From assembly GCF_030064675.1 (NCBI RefSeq), contig NZ_CP116413.1, positions 5,116,001 to 5,180,000 of the forward strand: a stretch of 64,000 nt of DNA, written 5' to 3'. Positions 33,511-42,587 of the stretch are shown in pieces (the first letter of the stretch is position 1; each line of letters opens with the position of its first letter). This stretch comes from Crossiella sp. CA-258035. GTDB taxonomy: Bacteria; Actinomycetota; Actinomycetes; Mycobacteriales; Pseudonocardiaceae. Position numbers and translations under genes: made by a program. Under the pieces are notes generated by a model. It searched no databases. It worked only from the letters and a program-made list of their open reading frames with translations, and was not told where the DNA came from.

Positions 33511-34389
33511 ATGTCCGAAAAGAAGCCTCGCCGCCGCCGGTGGTGGATCTTGGGCCCGGTGCTCGTCCTGCTGGCCCCGATCGTGCTCTACGCCCCGTTC
33601 CTGGTCTGGGAGTACACCCGCCCGCAGCCCGATCCGGTGCCCGGCAGCGGCCAGGTGTCCACCGCCGCCGCGCCCTGGGTCGTGGTCATCGGCAACCCGA
33701 AGACCTACGCCGACTCCCCCAGCAACAAGCTGTGCGTCGGCACCCTGGTCGCGCCCAAGGCGGTGGTCACCGCCGCCCACTGCCTCGGCTCCGAACCGGC
33801 CGACCTGACCATCACCGTCGGCCGGGACGACCTGCGCGGCAACAGCGGCAAGGTGGTGCGGGTGGCCGCGACCTGGCGCGACCCCGGCTACGCCAAGGGA
33901 ATCGCCGAGGAGTCCTTCGCCGGCGGCATGTTCGGCCAGGTCCGGCTGGCCTCGGCGGACATCGGCCTGATCACCCTGGCCGAACCCGTGGACACCCCGG
34001 CCCTCCCGCTCGCCGACAGCCCGGCGGGCGGGTCGGCCGCCACCGTCTACGGCTGGCGCATGTCCCCAGACGACCAACCGCTGCTCTGGCAAGCGCCTAC
34101 CACGGTGGCCGAGGACGCCGAGTGCGTGCGCCGGGCCGCTGACAGCGTCCGCTTCATCCCGCCCCGCTGGCACGGCGTCAGCTACGAACAGGCCGCCTAC
34201 CTGTGCGTGGGCGCGGAGCGCGCGATCCGCCTGCGCGCCACCGACAGCGGCTCGCCCGTGGTGGTCGGCGGCAAGCTCGCGGGCGTGGCCTCCTGGTCGG
34301 GCAGCGTCGATCCCGCGGCCCCGGACTACTACACCCGGGTGGCGCACTACCAGTCGCAGCTGCGCACCCTCATCGACGCGATCCGCTGA
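33511..34389 (+). CDS. membrane-anchored trypsin-like serine protease
   Basis: 292 residues. A Lys/Arg-rich start, one membrane helix (about 13-33), then a chymotrypsin-fold domain with H90 in TAAHC, D150 in ADIGLI, and S246 in TDSGSP. The usual GDSGGP is altered at two glycines (T-D-S-G-S-P), but the triad is intact. Probably an extracytoplasmic protease. The ATG at 33511 has TAGCCT (33499-33504) exactly 6 bases upstream and no Shine-Dalgarno site, pointing to a leaderless transcript. Confidence 0.85.
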   Translation: MSEKKPRRRRWWILGPVLVLLAPIVLYAPFLVWEYTRPQPDPVPGSGQVSTAAAPWVVVIGNPKTYADSPSNKLCVGTLVAPKAVVTAAHCLGSEPADLTITVGRDDLRGNSGKVVRVAATWRDPGYAKGIAEESFAGGMFGQVRLASADIGLITLAEPVDTPALPLADSPAGGSAATVYGWRMSPDDQPLLWQAPTTVAEDAECVRRAADSVRFIPPRWHGVSYEQAAYLCVGAERAIRLRATDSGSPVVVGGKLAGVASWSGSVDPAAPDYYTRVAHYQSQLRTLIDAIR

Positions 34390-34402
34390 CGACAAACTCC
34401 AC

Positions 34403-34427
34403 CTTGTTATAGTCTAATGCGAACAAG
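34403..34427. promoter_or_regulatory. inverted repeat, probable YtrA-type GntR operator over the promoter
   Basis: CTTGTT and AACAAG, 6-bp perfect arms separated by 13 bases, surround TATAGT (34408-34413), a good -10 hexamer. It lies directly before the membrane protein/GntR pair, in one of the few AT-rich stretches of the window, and fits autorepression by the GntR protein. Confidence 0.6.
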
Positions 34428-34437
34428 GGGAGGCGCG

Positions 34438-35415
34438 ATGACGGACCAGACGGGCCGCGTCAGACGCGGCTGGCGACTGGCACTGGTGGTGTTTCTGCAG
34501 GTGGTGGCGGCCGGACTGCCCGCGCTGCTGGTCGCGGCCTACCGGGACCGGCTGCCGGAGCGGGCTTGGGTGCAGGGCTGGGCCAGGATCTGGCCGGAGC
34601 ACGCGCAGCTGGCCCCCGGCTGGGACCGGTGGGCGGCGGGCTACCTGGGCTGCCTGGCAATGGCCGCGATCCTGCTCGCCTGCTTCGCCCGGTACTGGCG
34701 CTGGGCCGGGCCGCAGCGCCTGGTCGTGGCCGCGAGCTGGGCGGTGGCCACGCAGGTGGCCAGTAGCGCGGCACTGGTGCTCGCCTCGGTGCTGACCGCC
34801 GCGCCCGAGATCAGGCCAACGCCCGGCTGGGTCAACCTGGTCAGCCTGCTGCTGGCCCCGCTGGGCGGCCTGATCGGCTGGTTGCTGGCCTCCCCGCTGC
34901 CGCGCCCGGCCCCGGCCGCCGCCGCGCCACCACCGCACGTCGAGCGCCGGCAGCTGACCGGGACCGAGCAGGCCATGTTCAGCACCACGCTGTGGTCGGC
35001 GCGGCAGCTGGCCGGGGGCGGTCTGCTCGTCGCGGCCGGTGTCCTGCCGCTGCTCGCGCACTGGCCGGACCCGACCCTGGCCCTGCCGCTGCCGGTGCTC
35101 GGCCTGCTGCTCTCCTTGCAGGCCAAGGCAAAGCTGCGCGTCGACGGCGACGGGATCACCCTGGCGTTCCCGCTGCTGGGCGGAATGCGCCAGCACGTCG
35201 GCTACCGGGAGATCCGCTTCGCCGAGGTCGCCGGGCGGCGGGTGAGCTGGTCCGGCCGGGTGGACAACCCGCGCGCCTGGGGCTTCCTCACCCGCAGCGG
35301 CCCGGCCCTGGTCGCGCACCTGGCCGACGGGCGGGAGCTCGTGGCCTCGCCGCGCGATCCGGCGGTGGCGGTGGCGCTGGTCAACGGTCAGCTGGACCGG
35401 GCCCGCGCGTGCTGA
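34438..35415 (+). CDS. DUF1648-like membrane protein cotranscribed with a GntR regulator
   Basis: 325 residues: two helices near the N-terminus, more at about 75-150 and 180-230, then a C-terminal soluble domain (KAKLRVDGDGITLAFPLLGG, VGYREIRFAEV) of the bacterial PH-like type. The ATG at 34438 follows GGGGAGG; an earlier ATG at 34417 lies before that site. Membrane proteins of this kind are regularly paired with YtrA-type GntR repressors, as here (7-base overlap). Function unknown, possibly envelope stress related. Confidence 0.75.
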   Translation: MTDQTGRVRRGWRLALVVFLQVVAAGLPALLVAAYRDRLPERAWVQGWARIWPEHAQLAPGWDRWAAGYLGCLAMAAILLACFARYWRWAGPQRLVVAASWAVATQVASSAALVLASVLTAAPEIRPTPGWVNLVSLLLAPLGGLIGWLLASPLPRPAPAAAAPPPHVERRQLTGTEQAMFSTTLWSARQLAGGGLLVAAGVLPLLAHWPDPTLALPLPVLGLLLSLQAKAKLRVDGDGITLAFPLLGGMRQHVGYREIRFAEVAGRRVSWSGRVDNPRAWGFLTRSGPALVAHLADGRELVASPRDPAVAVALVNGQLDRARAC

Positions 35416-35768
35416 TCTCGGTGGACCCGTCCTCGGCCGTGTCACTGGCCGACCAGGTCTCCGCCTCGGTGCGGCGGGGCCTGGCCGAGGGCGTCATCCG
35501 GGCGGGCGACCGGCTGCCGGCCGCGCGCGAGGTGGCCGCCGCGCTGGGCATCAACCTGCACACCGTGCTGCGCGGCTACCAGCAGCTCCGCGAGGAGGGC
35601 CTGGTCGAGCTGCGGCGTGGCCGCGGCGCGGTGGTCACCGCCAACGCCGGACCGGGCCGGGCCCAGCTGGTCGAGCAGGTCCGCGCCCTGGTGGCGGCCA
35701 GCCGCGCGCAGGGACTCAGCGACCAGGAGACCCTGGAGCTCATCCGCTCGGTCCAGGCTTCGGGCTAG
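35409..35768 (+). CDS. GntR-family regulator, YtrA subfamily
   Basis: 119 residues: winged helix SLADQVSASVRRGLAEG, GDRLPAAREVAAALGINLHTVLRGYQQL, GLVELRRGRGAVV, then a short C-terminal helical tail of about 40 residues typical of YtrA proteins, with no ligand domain. The GTG at 35409 overlaps the upstream gene end. Probably represses its own operon at 34403-34427. Its stop overlaps, tail to tail, the GGDEF-EAL gene by 4 bases. Confidence 0.88.
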   Translation: MLISVDPSSAVSLADQVSASVRRGLAEGVIRAGDRLPAAREVAAALGINLHTVLRGYQQLREEGLVELRRGRGAVVTANAGPGRAQLVEQVRALVAASRAQGLSDQETLELIRSVQASG

Positions 35769-37837
35769 GGCTGCACCGCGGGCTGCTCCGGCGTCTCGGC
35801 CGGCATCGGCAGTGCGCGGCGGATGCCGTTCTGCTGCTCCTTGCGCTCGGCCAGCACCACCGGCAGCGGTCGTGGCCGCCCCAGGTGGAAGCCCTGCGCG
35901 ACCCGCACGCCGAGCCTGGTCAGCGCCTCGACCTGGGTCGGGCGTTCCACCCACTCGGCCACCGCGGACAGGCCCAGGCCGCGGGCGATCTCCATGATGC
36001 CGGTGACCAGCACGCCGTCCCTGCTGCCGGTGTCGATGCCGCGGACGAACTCGCCGTCGATCTTCAACCCGGTGATCGGCAGGTGCTTGAGGTGCACGAA
36101 CGAGCCGAAACCGGAGCCGAAGTCGTCCAGGGTGATCCGGCAGCCGATGGCGCGCAGCTGCTCGGCCAGGTGCCGGGCCGCGTCCAGGTTGGTCACCGCG
36201 GCGGTCTCGGTGATCTCCAGGCCCAGCCGGCCGGGGGCCACGCCCGCGCTGGCCAGGCGGTCCAGCACGAAGGCGGCGAAGTCCTCGTCCTCGAGGGTGC
36301 GGCCGGAGACGTTGACGTTGAACCGCAGCATCGGGTCCGGGTTGCGCACCAGCTGGTCGATGGCCTCGCCCAGCACCCAGCGGTCGATGTCGTGCACCAG
36401 GTTGCTGCGCTCGGCCGCGGGCAGGAACTCCGCCGGTCCGGGCGTGGGCTGGTGCCCGTCCTCCAGGCGCAGCAGCAGCTCGTAGCCGACCGTGCGGGAG
36501 GTGCGCAGGTTGACCATCGGCATGGCGTGCAGCGCGAAACCGCCGCGTTCGAGGGCCCGGCGCAGCCGGTCCAGCACCGAGACCCGCTTGGCGGTGTCGG
36601 CGTAGTGCGCGGGGTCGTAGACGGTGACCCGGTTGCGGCCGTTGCCCTTGGAGGCGTACAGCGCCAGGTCGGCGTTGGCCAGCACCGCCTCCCAGCCACC
36701 GGCCGGGTCGAACTTGGCCACGCCGGTGCTGGCGGTCATCCTGGTCGCCGCGCCACCGGCCACAACGGACAGTGCGGCCACCGCGGCACCCAGGCGCTCG
36801 GCGATCTCCACCGCCTCCTCGGTGGCCACTCCCGGCAGCACCACGGCGAACTCGTCGCCGCCGAGCCGCCCGAGCAGCTGACCGGGCCGCAGCTTCTCCC
36901 GCAGCGCCGCGCCCAGGGTGCGCATCACGCGGTCGCCGACGGCGTGCCCGCGCAGGTCGTTCACATCCTTGAAGTTGTCCAGGTCCAGCAACAGCAGCGT
37001 GCCGTCCGCGCCGGAGGCCAGCTGGCGCTCCAGCTCGCGGGTCAGCGCGCGCCGGTTGGGCAGGCCGGTCAACGGGTCCTCATCGGCCATCCGCAGCAGC
37101 TCGCTGTGCAGCTGTCGGGACTGGGTGACATCCCGCGCGGTGCCCAGCATCCGCTCCGGCGCGCCCGCGGCGTCGCAGATGACCTCGCCGAAGCACTCGA
37201 AGATCCGCTCGTCGCCGTTGTCAGCGCGGCAGATCCGGTGCGTGTAGGAGAACTTCTCGCCGGTGGTCAGCGACTGCTGGATGGCCCGGTCGACCAGCGG
37301 CCGGTCCTCCGGCGGCACCAGGGCCAGGTAGCCGGCGTAGGTCAGCGCGGCGCCCGGCTCGTAGCCGAGCATCTCCAGCAGCGCCTCCGACCACAGCACC
37401 CGGTCGTCGTTGACGAACCACTCCCAGTTGCCCATCTGCCCGAGCACCTGGGCCCGGTGCAGCGCCTGGGCCTGGTGCACGGCCTGCAGCTCGCGGTCGC
37501 GCCACTGGGTGATGTCGGCGGCCCGGTAGAGCAGCTCGCGGCCGGACTCCAGCATGGTGCAGGTGATCTCCAGCCAGGTCGGCGGCTCACCGGTGGAGTT
37601 GGGGGCCAGCACGGGCTCGCCGCCGGAGGGGCCGTCGGGCACGCCGGGCAGCAGCGCGGGCAGCGACCGGCCCAGCGCCTGCGCCTCCGGCACCCGCAGC
37701 AGGGTCGCGAAGGCCGGGTTCAGCCACCGGAGCCTGCCTGCGAGGTCGGTGACGGCCACGCCGAAGTCGACGGTGCGCAACACCGCCTCCGCGCCGACCT
37801 CGTCCGTCACCTGCGCCTCCTTGCCGCCGGGCGCCAT
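35765..37837 (-). CDS. PAS-PAS-GGDEF-EAL cyclic-di-GMP protein
   Basis: 690 residues. Two PAS domains (about 15-125 and 140-255), a GGDEF domain with an intact LGGDEFAVVLP active site (about 270-420), and an EAL domain (about 435-670). In the EAL domain the name motif reads ELLLR, keeping the metal-binding Glu, and DDFGSGFGSF and LKIDGEFV are present, so phosphodiesterase activity is possible. The ATG at 37837 has AGGGAG 6 bases upstream; two earlier in-frame starts (37843, 37855) are poorly spaced. No membrane helix, so it senses a cytoplasmic signal through PAS. Confidence 0.88.
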   Translation of the reverse strand: MAPGGKEAQVTDEVGAEAVLRTVDFGVAVTDLAGRLRWLNPAFATLLRVPEAQALGRSLPALLPGVPDGPSGGEPVLAPNSTGEPPTWLEITCTMLESGRELLYRAADITQWRDRELQAVHQAQALHRAQVLGQMGNWEWFVNDDRVLWSEALLEMLGYEPGAALTYAGYLALVPPEDRPLVDRAIQQSLTTGEKFSYTHRICRADNGDERIFECFGEVICDAAGAPERMLGTARDVTQSRQLHSELLRMADEDPLTGLPNRRALTRELERQLASGADGTLLLLDLDNFKDVNDLRGHAVGDRVMRTLGAALREKLRPGQLLGRLGGDEFAVVLPGVATEEAVEIAERLGAAVAALSVVAGGAATRMTASTGVAKFDPAGGWEAVLANADLALYASKGNGRNRVTVYDPAHYADTAKRVSVLDRLRRALERGGFALHAMPMVNLRTSRTVGYELLLRLEDGHQPTPGPAEFLPAAERSNLVHDIDRWVLGEAIDQLVRNPDPMLRFNVNVSGRTLEDEDFAAFVLDRLASAGVAPGRLGLEITETAAVTNLDAARHLAEQLRAIGCRITLDDFGSGFGSFVHLKHLPITGLKIDGEFVRGIDTGSRDGVLVTGIMEIARGLGLSAVAEWVERPTQVEALTRLGVRVAQGFHLGRPRPLPVVLAERKEQQNGIRRALPMPAETPEQPAVQP

Positions 37838-37900
37838 CGTCATCTCCCTGTGCACGTGCGGGCAAGAGCCCTCTTCCGGGCTCCGAGCTCTGGTTGACGA

Positions 37901-38257
37901 CTATCGCAGTCGTTCCAAACCTCGGGCAGAGTCAACCAGACCCGCCGCCATCCGTCGCAACTCGCTGAGCTCCGCGCCGTCCTCGGCCGCGGTCATGACG
38001 TCCTCGGCCGCGCAGCGTAGCTGGAAAAGCCGGTCCTGGAGATCGGCGAGCTCGGCCGCGGAGAGCACCACGGCGTCCTCCGGCAGCCCGCCCCGCTGCA
38101 CCTGGGCCCGCCGCTCGTAGGCGCGCTGCCGGCAGGGCTGGGCGCAGTAGCGGCGAGGTCTGCCGATCCGGCCGGAGTCGGGTAACGGGCGCCCGCACCA
38201 CGCGCAATGCCGAACCTCGTGCCTGCGCGTCAGCGGCACCCCGGAGACCACCTCCAT
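37901..38257 (-). CDS. small zinc-ribbon protein
   Basis: 118 residues. N-terminal zinc-finger-like element HCAWCGRPLPDSGRIGRPRRYC with the last pair in CAQPCRQRAYERR, followed by two helices forming a probable coiled coil (SAAELADLQDRLFQLRCAAEDV). Such proteins are common in actinomycetes and may bind nucleic acid. The ATG at 38257 is taken; upstream codons overlap the promoter of the divergent gene. Confidence 0.68.
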   Translation of the reverse strand: MEVVSGVPLTRRHEVRHCAWCGRPLPDSGRIGRPRRYCAQPCRQRAYERRAQVQRGGLPEDAVVLSAAELADLQDRLFQLRCAAEDVMTAAEDGAELSELRRMAAGLVDSARGLERLR

Positions 38258-38325
38258 GGGTGCTGACGCTAGCCGGACCCGGGCTGCTCTCCCACCCGCC
38301 ACGCCGCCGGTGCACACTCACACAG

Positions 38326-39111
38326 GTGCAGGCACATCCTCACCCCTACCTCGACGGCCCGTTCCCGCGCGCGTTCGCCCACCGGGGCTGGCACCTGGAC
38401 GAGCTGGCGGACATGGAGAACTCGCTGAGCGGCTTCCGGCGGGCCGTGAAAGAAGGGTTCAGTTACCTGGAGACCGACGTGCACGCGACCAGCGACGGCG
38501 TGGTCGTGGTGCACCACGACGACCTGCTGGACCGCACCACCGACGGCGCAGGCGCGGTCGCCGACCAGCTCTGGGCGCAGGTGAAGCTGGCCAAGGTCGC
38601 CGGGATCGAGCCGATCGCCCGGCTGGAGGACCTCCTGGAAGAGCTGCCGGAGGCCTTCCTCAACATCGACGTCAAGTCCGACTCCGCGGTCGGCCCGGTG
38701 CTGCGCCTGCTGCAACGCACCGGCGCCTGGGACCGGGTCTGCCTGGCCTCCTTCTCCGAACGGCGGCTGGCCCGGCTGCGCAGGCTGGCCGGGCCCCGCC
38801 TGATGACCGCGCTGGGCCCGCGCTCGGTGGGCGCGCTGTGGGCAGGCGGCCGGTTCCGCCCGCTGGCCCTGCGCGGGGCGGTCCGGGGCCACCTGGCGCA
38901 GGTCCCGTCCAGGGCCGGGCGGCTGACCGTGGTGGACCGCCGGTTCGTCGCCGCGGCGCACCGGATGGGCATCGAGGTGCACGTGTGGACCATCGACACC
39001 GCCGAGGAGATGATCGCGCTGCTGGACGCGGGCGTGGACGGCATCGTCACCGACCGCCCCGACCTGCTCCGCGAGGTGCTGCGCGCCCGCGCCCTGTGGC
39101 CGGCCGGCTGA
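38326..39111 (+). CDS. glycerophosphodiester phosphodiesterase
   Basis: 261 residues, GDPD TIM barrel: FAHRGWHLDELADMENS (catalytic His and Arg), YLETDVHATSDGVVVVHHDDLLDRTT (metal Glu/Asp and second His), and late VHVWTIDT and GVDGIVTDRPD. Cleaves glycerophosphodiesters to glycerol-3-phosphate and an alcohol; cytoplasmic as no signal peptide is seen. GTG start at 38326. The stop codons of this gene and the Rpf-like gene lie 1 base apart, tail to tail. Confidence 0.9.
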   Translation: MQAHPHPYLDGPFPRAFAHRGWHLDELADMENSLSGFRRAVKEGFSYLETDVHATSDGVVVVHHDDLLDRTTDGAGAVADQLWAQVKLAKVAGIEPIARLEDLLEELPEAFLNIDVKSDSAVGPVLRLLQRTGAWDRVCLASFSERRLARLRRLAGPRLMTALGPRSVGALWAGGRFRPLALRGAVRGHLAQVPSRAGRLTVVDRRFVAAAHRMGIEVHVWTIDTAEEMIALLDAGVDGIVTDRPDLLREVLRARALWPAG

Positions 39112-39112
39112 G

Positions 39113-39739
39113 TCACCTCGGCGGCTTGCCGGTCCAGGCCGCGGTCCAGGTCTTCGGCCCGAGCAGGCCGGAGTCCCTGATGCCGTTGGCCCGTTGCAGG
39201 TCGAGCACGGCGGTGCGGGTCTTGTCGTGGTAGCAGCCGGTGCCGGTGAACCCGTAGCCGTAGGCGTTCATCCGCAGCTGCCAGGTCCGCAGCGCCTCGT
39301 GGCAGTCCCCCGGCCCGAACACCCGCCCTGGCCAGGCCGGGATCGTGGCCCCGCTGATGTAGGCGGCCTCGCCGTAGTCGGGCACCCGCCTGCTGCGCGC
39401 GTCCCGATCGGCGCGCAGCCCGAGCTTGCCCGCGCACTGCCACGGCTGCCAGCCCCGCATCCGGTACAGGTAGAGCGCCCGGAAGTCCTGCTCGGCCGGA
39501 CTGGCCTGGTGCGGCAGCCCGGCGCCGCCGACGCTGCGCCAGGTGGGCAGGTCGAACTGGTAGGCGCCGTAGTAGCCGTTGCCGGTGTCGGCGTGGTAGC
39601 GGTCGGTGGACTCGCACATCCGCAACCGCTGCCAGTCCACTGTGGACGGATCGGCCGCCGCGACCCCGCCGAAGGCGACCACGGCAGCGCTCGCGGCGAA
39701 CAGCACGGCCACCGCCCGAACGAGTCGTGCTCTGTCCAT
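39113..39739 (-). CDS. secreted Rpf-like transglycosylase with peptidoglycan-binding domain
   Basis: 208 residues. Signal peptide ending VAAAD, then a resuscitation-promoting-factor-type domain (DWQRLRMCESTDRYHADTG, catalytic E43; NGYYGAYQFDLPTW) and a C-terminal PG_binding_1-like repeat (LRTWQLRMNAYGYG, TRTAVLDLQRANG). Lysozyme-like cleavage of cell-wall glycan aids regrowth or division. The ATG at 39739 has no ribosome site but TACTGT 7 bases upstream, so it is probably leaderless. The DPSTVDW stretch carries one of the GTCCACWGTGGAC words. Confidence 0.88.
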   Translation of the reverse strand: MDRARLVRAVAVLFAASAAVVAFGGVAAADPSTVDWQRLRMCESTDRYHADTGNGYYGAYQFDLPTWRSVGGAGLPHQASPAEQDFRALYLYRMRGWQPWQCAGKLGLRADRDARSRRVPDYGEAAYISGATIPAWPGRVFGPGDCHEALRTWQLRMNAYGYGFTGTGCYHDKTRTAVLDLQRANGIRDSGLLGPKTWTAAWTGKPPR

Positions 39740-40185
39740 AGTGGACACAGTAGGACCAGGTCCCACCCGTCACAACCGCACCACACGTCACAGTTCGACG
39801 CCGCACGGCAAGCTCACCAGCGTGCGAGAGCCCCTGGCGGAGTTGCTGCGCGGGCTCGGCGGTTCCCAGGCGCCAGTACCGCCCCCGACGGCTGCCCGTT
39901 CGACCACTCCCCGGCTGGCGGCCGACCGCCCGGCTGGCGCTGACCCACCTCGGCCGGGCCCTCTCCCCTGCCGACGCGGTGGCCCGCGCCGCGACCCGGT
40001 ACGACGGGCCGGTGGCCTACGCCGAGCCGGGTCGCGGATCACGGTCTGAGGTGATCCACAGTGACGATCTGGGTGGAAATACCTGACTTCGTCACGACTC
40101 GCTCGCGGGCACGCCGGATCGATGTCCACGGCCAGTACAGTCCCCCCACTGCGCGGGTCCAGCACCCCGCGCCGGGAGGTCGGGG
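39740..40185. other. 446-base region without an intact gene
   Basis: Holds the leaderless promoter of the Rpf-like gene on the left and, on the right, the promoter and GGGAGG ribosome site of the MFS gene. Between them the plus strand shows protein-like pieces in different frames (VREPLAELLRGLGG near 39824, then RLALTHLGRALSPADAVARAATRYDGPVAYAEPG up to 40045 in another frame), suggesting a small gene broken by frameshifts; no family recognised. Confidence 0.4.
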
Positions 40186-41598
40186 ATGAGTGGAGCGGAC
40201 ACTGTGCACACCGCGGTCGGCACGCCGGAGGACCGGCGGCGGATACAGCGCGGATGGTGTTGGTACGACTGGGCGAACTCGGTCTTCCCGACCTCCGTGG
40301 TCACCGTCTTCCTCTCGCTGTACCTGACCTCGATCGCGCGCGCCGCGGCCGAGGCGGACACCGCGCTCAACGGGCCCGCGCCGTGTGCCGGCGACAACAC
40401 GCTGGTGCAGTGCGATGTGACCTTCCTCGGCCTGCAGTTCCCGGCCGGGTCGCTGTGGGGCTACCTGCTCTCCTTCGCCACCGTGATCCAGGTGCTGGTG
40501 CTGCCGGTGGCGGGGGCGATCGCCGACCGCAGCGCGAACAAGCGGCGGATGCTGGCCGGGTTCGCCTTCACCGGCGCGGTGGCCACCTGCCTGCTCGCGC
40601 TGGTGGAGGGGCAGAACTGGCAGATCGGGGTGTTGCTGTTCACCATCGGCAACATCTGCTGGGGCACCTCGGTGGTGATCTACTACGCGTTCATCCCGGA
40701 GATCTCCACCGCTGACGAGCGGGACGCGCTGTCCTCGCGCGGCTGGGCCTTCGGCTACCTCGGCGGCGGGGTGTGCCTGGCCTTGCAGCTGGCGCTGTTC
40801 CAGGGGCACGAGCTGCTGGGGCTGGCGCAGAGCGAGGCGGTGCGGGCCTGCTTCATCCTGACCGGGATCTGGTGGGCCGTGTTCACCCTGGTGCCGCTGC
40901 GGGTGCTGCGGGACCGGCCGCGGCAGGAGCGGACCGACCTGGGCGGCGGCAAGATCACCGGCGGCTTCCGCGAGCTGGGCGACACCATGCGCTACGCGCG
41001 GAAGTTCCCGCTCACGCTGGCCTTCCTCGGCTCCTACCTGATCTTCACCGACGGCATCTCCACGGTGGCCAACGTGGCTGGTCAGTACGGCAGCCTCGAG
41101 CTGAAGCTGCCGCAGTCCACGCTGATCACCGCGATCCTGATGACCCAGTTCGTGGCCTTCATCGGCGGCGTGCTGCACGGGCAGGTGGCCAGGCGCATCG
41201 GGGCGAAGAAGACCATCCTGGGCAGCCTGGTGGTGTGGCTGGTCATGCTCGTGCTGGCCTACTTCGTGCAGGCCGGGCAGGAGTTGCAGTTCTTCGGCAT
41301 CGCCGCGGGCATCGGCCTGGTGCTCGGCGGCACCAACGCGCTGGCCCGCTCGCTGTTCAGCCAGATGGTCCCGGCGGGCAAGGAGGGCCAGTACTTCGCC
41401 GTCTACGAGATCGGCGAGCGCTCCACCTCCTGGCTCGGCCCGCTGGTCTACGCCGGGATCGGCCAGGCCACCGGCTCGTTCCGGCTGGCCATCCTGAGCA
41501 TGATGATCTTTTTCATCGCCGGTTTCATCCTGGTCTGGCTGGTTCCCGTGCGGCGCGCGATCCGCGCTGTGGGCAACTCGGAACCGGCGGTGCTGTGA
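40186..41598 (+). CDS. MFS transporter, UMF1/Atg22-like
   Basis: 470 residues, about 12 membrane helices. The start IQRGWCWYDWANSVFPTSVVTVFLSLYL and the later YYAFIPEISTADERDALSSRGWAFGYLGGG are hallmarks of the UMF1 (Atg22-like) family, related to vacuolar amino-acid effluxers. The substrate in bacteria is unknown. ATG at 40186 with GGGAGG upstream. The thymidine kinase gene follows after 32 bases. Confidence 0.88.
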   Translation: MSGADTVHTAVGTPEDRRRIQRGWCWYDWANSVFPTSVVTVFLSLYLTSIARAAAEADTALNGPAPCAGDNTLVQCDVTFLGLQFPAGSLWGYLLSFATVIQVLVLPVAGAIADRSANKRRMLAGFAFTGAVATCLLALVEGQNWQIGVLLFTIGNICWGTSVVIYYAFIPEISTADERDALSSRGWAFGYLGGGVCLALQLALFQGHELLGLAQSEAVRACFILTGIWWAVFTLVPLRVLRDRPRQERTDLGGGKITGGFRELGDTMRYARKFPLTLAFLGSYLIFTDGISTVANVAGQYGSLELKLPQSTLITAILMTQFVAFIGGVLHGQVARRIGAKKTILGSLVVWLVMLVLAYFVQAGQELQFFGIAAGIGLVLGGTNALARSLFSQMVPAGKEGQYFAVYEIGERSTSWLGPLVYAGIGQATGSFRLAILSMMIFFIAGFILVWLVPVRRAIRAVGNSEPAVL

Positions 41599-41630
41599 TC
41601 AACAACGGCTTCCCGTTAGGGTCACGGCCC

Positions 41631-42404
41631 GTGGACGTACTAGCGGTAGCCAACCAACCGGACCCCACCGACGCCCTGTCCGCGGTGCCCGCGGCCGGAG
41701 CGCGGCGGGCCCTGCCCGTCTCGGGCCGGCTGCGGTTCTTCTACGGACCCATGGACTGCGGCAAGTCCACCCTTGCCCTGCAGATCGACCACAACCTGGC
41801 CCGGCAGGGCCGGGGCGGCCTGCTGCTTGTCCGGCACGACCGGTCGGGGCAGCCGCAGATCTCCAGCCGGATCGGGGTGACCCGGCACGCGGTGGAGGTG
41901 CACGAGGACACCGACCTGATCCTGCTGGTCCGGCAGTGCTGGGCCGAGGGCCGCCGGGTCGACTACGTGATCGTCGACGAGGCGCAGTTCCTGGCCGCCG
42001 CGCAGGTCGAACAGCTCGCCGAGCTGGCCGACGAGGTGCAGGTCGACGTGTACTGCTTCGGTATCGCCACCGACTTCCGCAGCGAGCTGTTCCCGGGCTC
42101 GCGGCGGCTGTTCGAGCTCGCCGACGAGCTGCAGGCGGTGCAGGTGGAGGTGCTGTGCTGGTGCGGGCTGCAAGGGCGGTTCAACGCCCGGATTCTGGGT
42201 AACCAGATAGTCCGTGCGGGTGACACGGTCTTCGTGGCGGACACGGTGGCCGACACGGACCCGCCAGCGCCGGATACGGACCGTGCACAGCGCGAGAGCG
42301 ACCCTAGCGCTACGGTCCGTTATCAGGTGCTCTGCCGGCGGCACTTTCGTCTAGGTGAGCTTGGTCCCACCTCGACGCCGGTAGGCCAGCTCAGCCTGGC
42401 TTGA
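41631..42404 (+). CDS. tdk: thymidine kinase (TK1-like)
   Basis: 257 residues. P-loop GPMDCGKST at about residue 39, VDEAQF with the catalytic Glu, and the zinc ribbon LCWCGLQGRFNAR paired with YQVLCRRHF. It phosphorylates thymidine with ATP for salvage. Compared with the usual length of about 190-220, it has an N-terminal extension of about 30 residues and an acidic insert (DTVADTDPPAPDTDRAQRESD) between the two halves of the zinc ribbon. GTG at 41631. Confidence 0.88.
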   Translation: MDVLAVANQPDPTDALSAVPAAGARRALPVSGRLRFFYGPMDCGKSTLALQIDHNLARQGRGGLLLVRHDRSGQPQISSRIGVTRHAVEVHEDTDLILLVRQCWAEGRRVDYVIVDEAQFLAAAQVEQLAELADEVQVDVYCFGIATDFRSELFPGSRRLFELADELQAVQVEVLCWCGLQGRFNARILGNQIVRAGDTVFVADTVADTDPPAPDTDRAQRESDPSATVRYQVLCRRHFRLGELGPTSTPVGQLSLA

Positions 42405-42559
42405 TCTGCTCCAACACCCAAAACCTACCCCCAACTGGGTGAACTAGCCGTAGCATGCGCTGATAACGCGTCATGACGCTGCGGCGATGGCATCCCTATG
42501 GAGGACGTCCTCGTTGATAGGTGAAATAGGTCACCGAGGGCGACCAACTAGGCCAAACC

Positions 42560-42587
42560 GGGAACGACAACGACGCCCTCGTTGTTG
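42560..42587 (+). promoter_or_regulatory. candidate SigR/SigH-type promoter of rbpA
   Basis: GGGAAC (42560-42565), an 18-base spacer, then GTTG (42584-42587), 67 bases before the rbpA start. This fits the GGGAAT-N18-GTT pattern of oxidative-stress sigma factors, which are known to drive rbpA in Streptomyces. An 8-base shift (GTT at 42581) would give a 15-base spacer, so the match is not unique. The rest of 42405-42653 holds a GAGGACGTCCTC palindrome (42501-42512). Confidence 0.45.

Noticed and set aside
42501-42512. GAGGACGTCCTC palindrome upstream of rbpA as an operator
   Set aside because: Twelve bases and a single copy, at a position upstream of the likely promoter; too weak to call.
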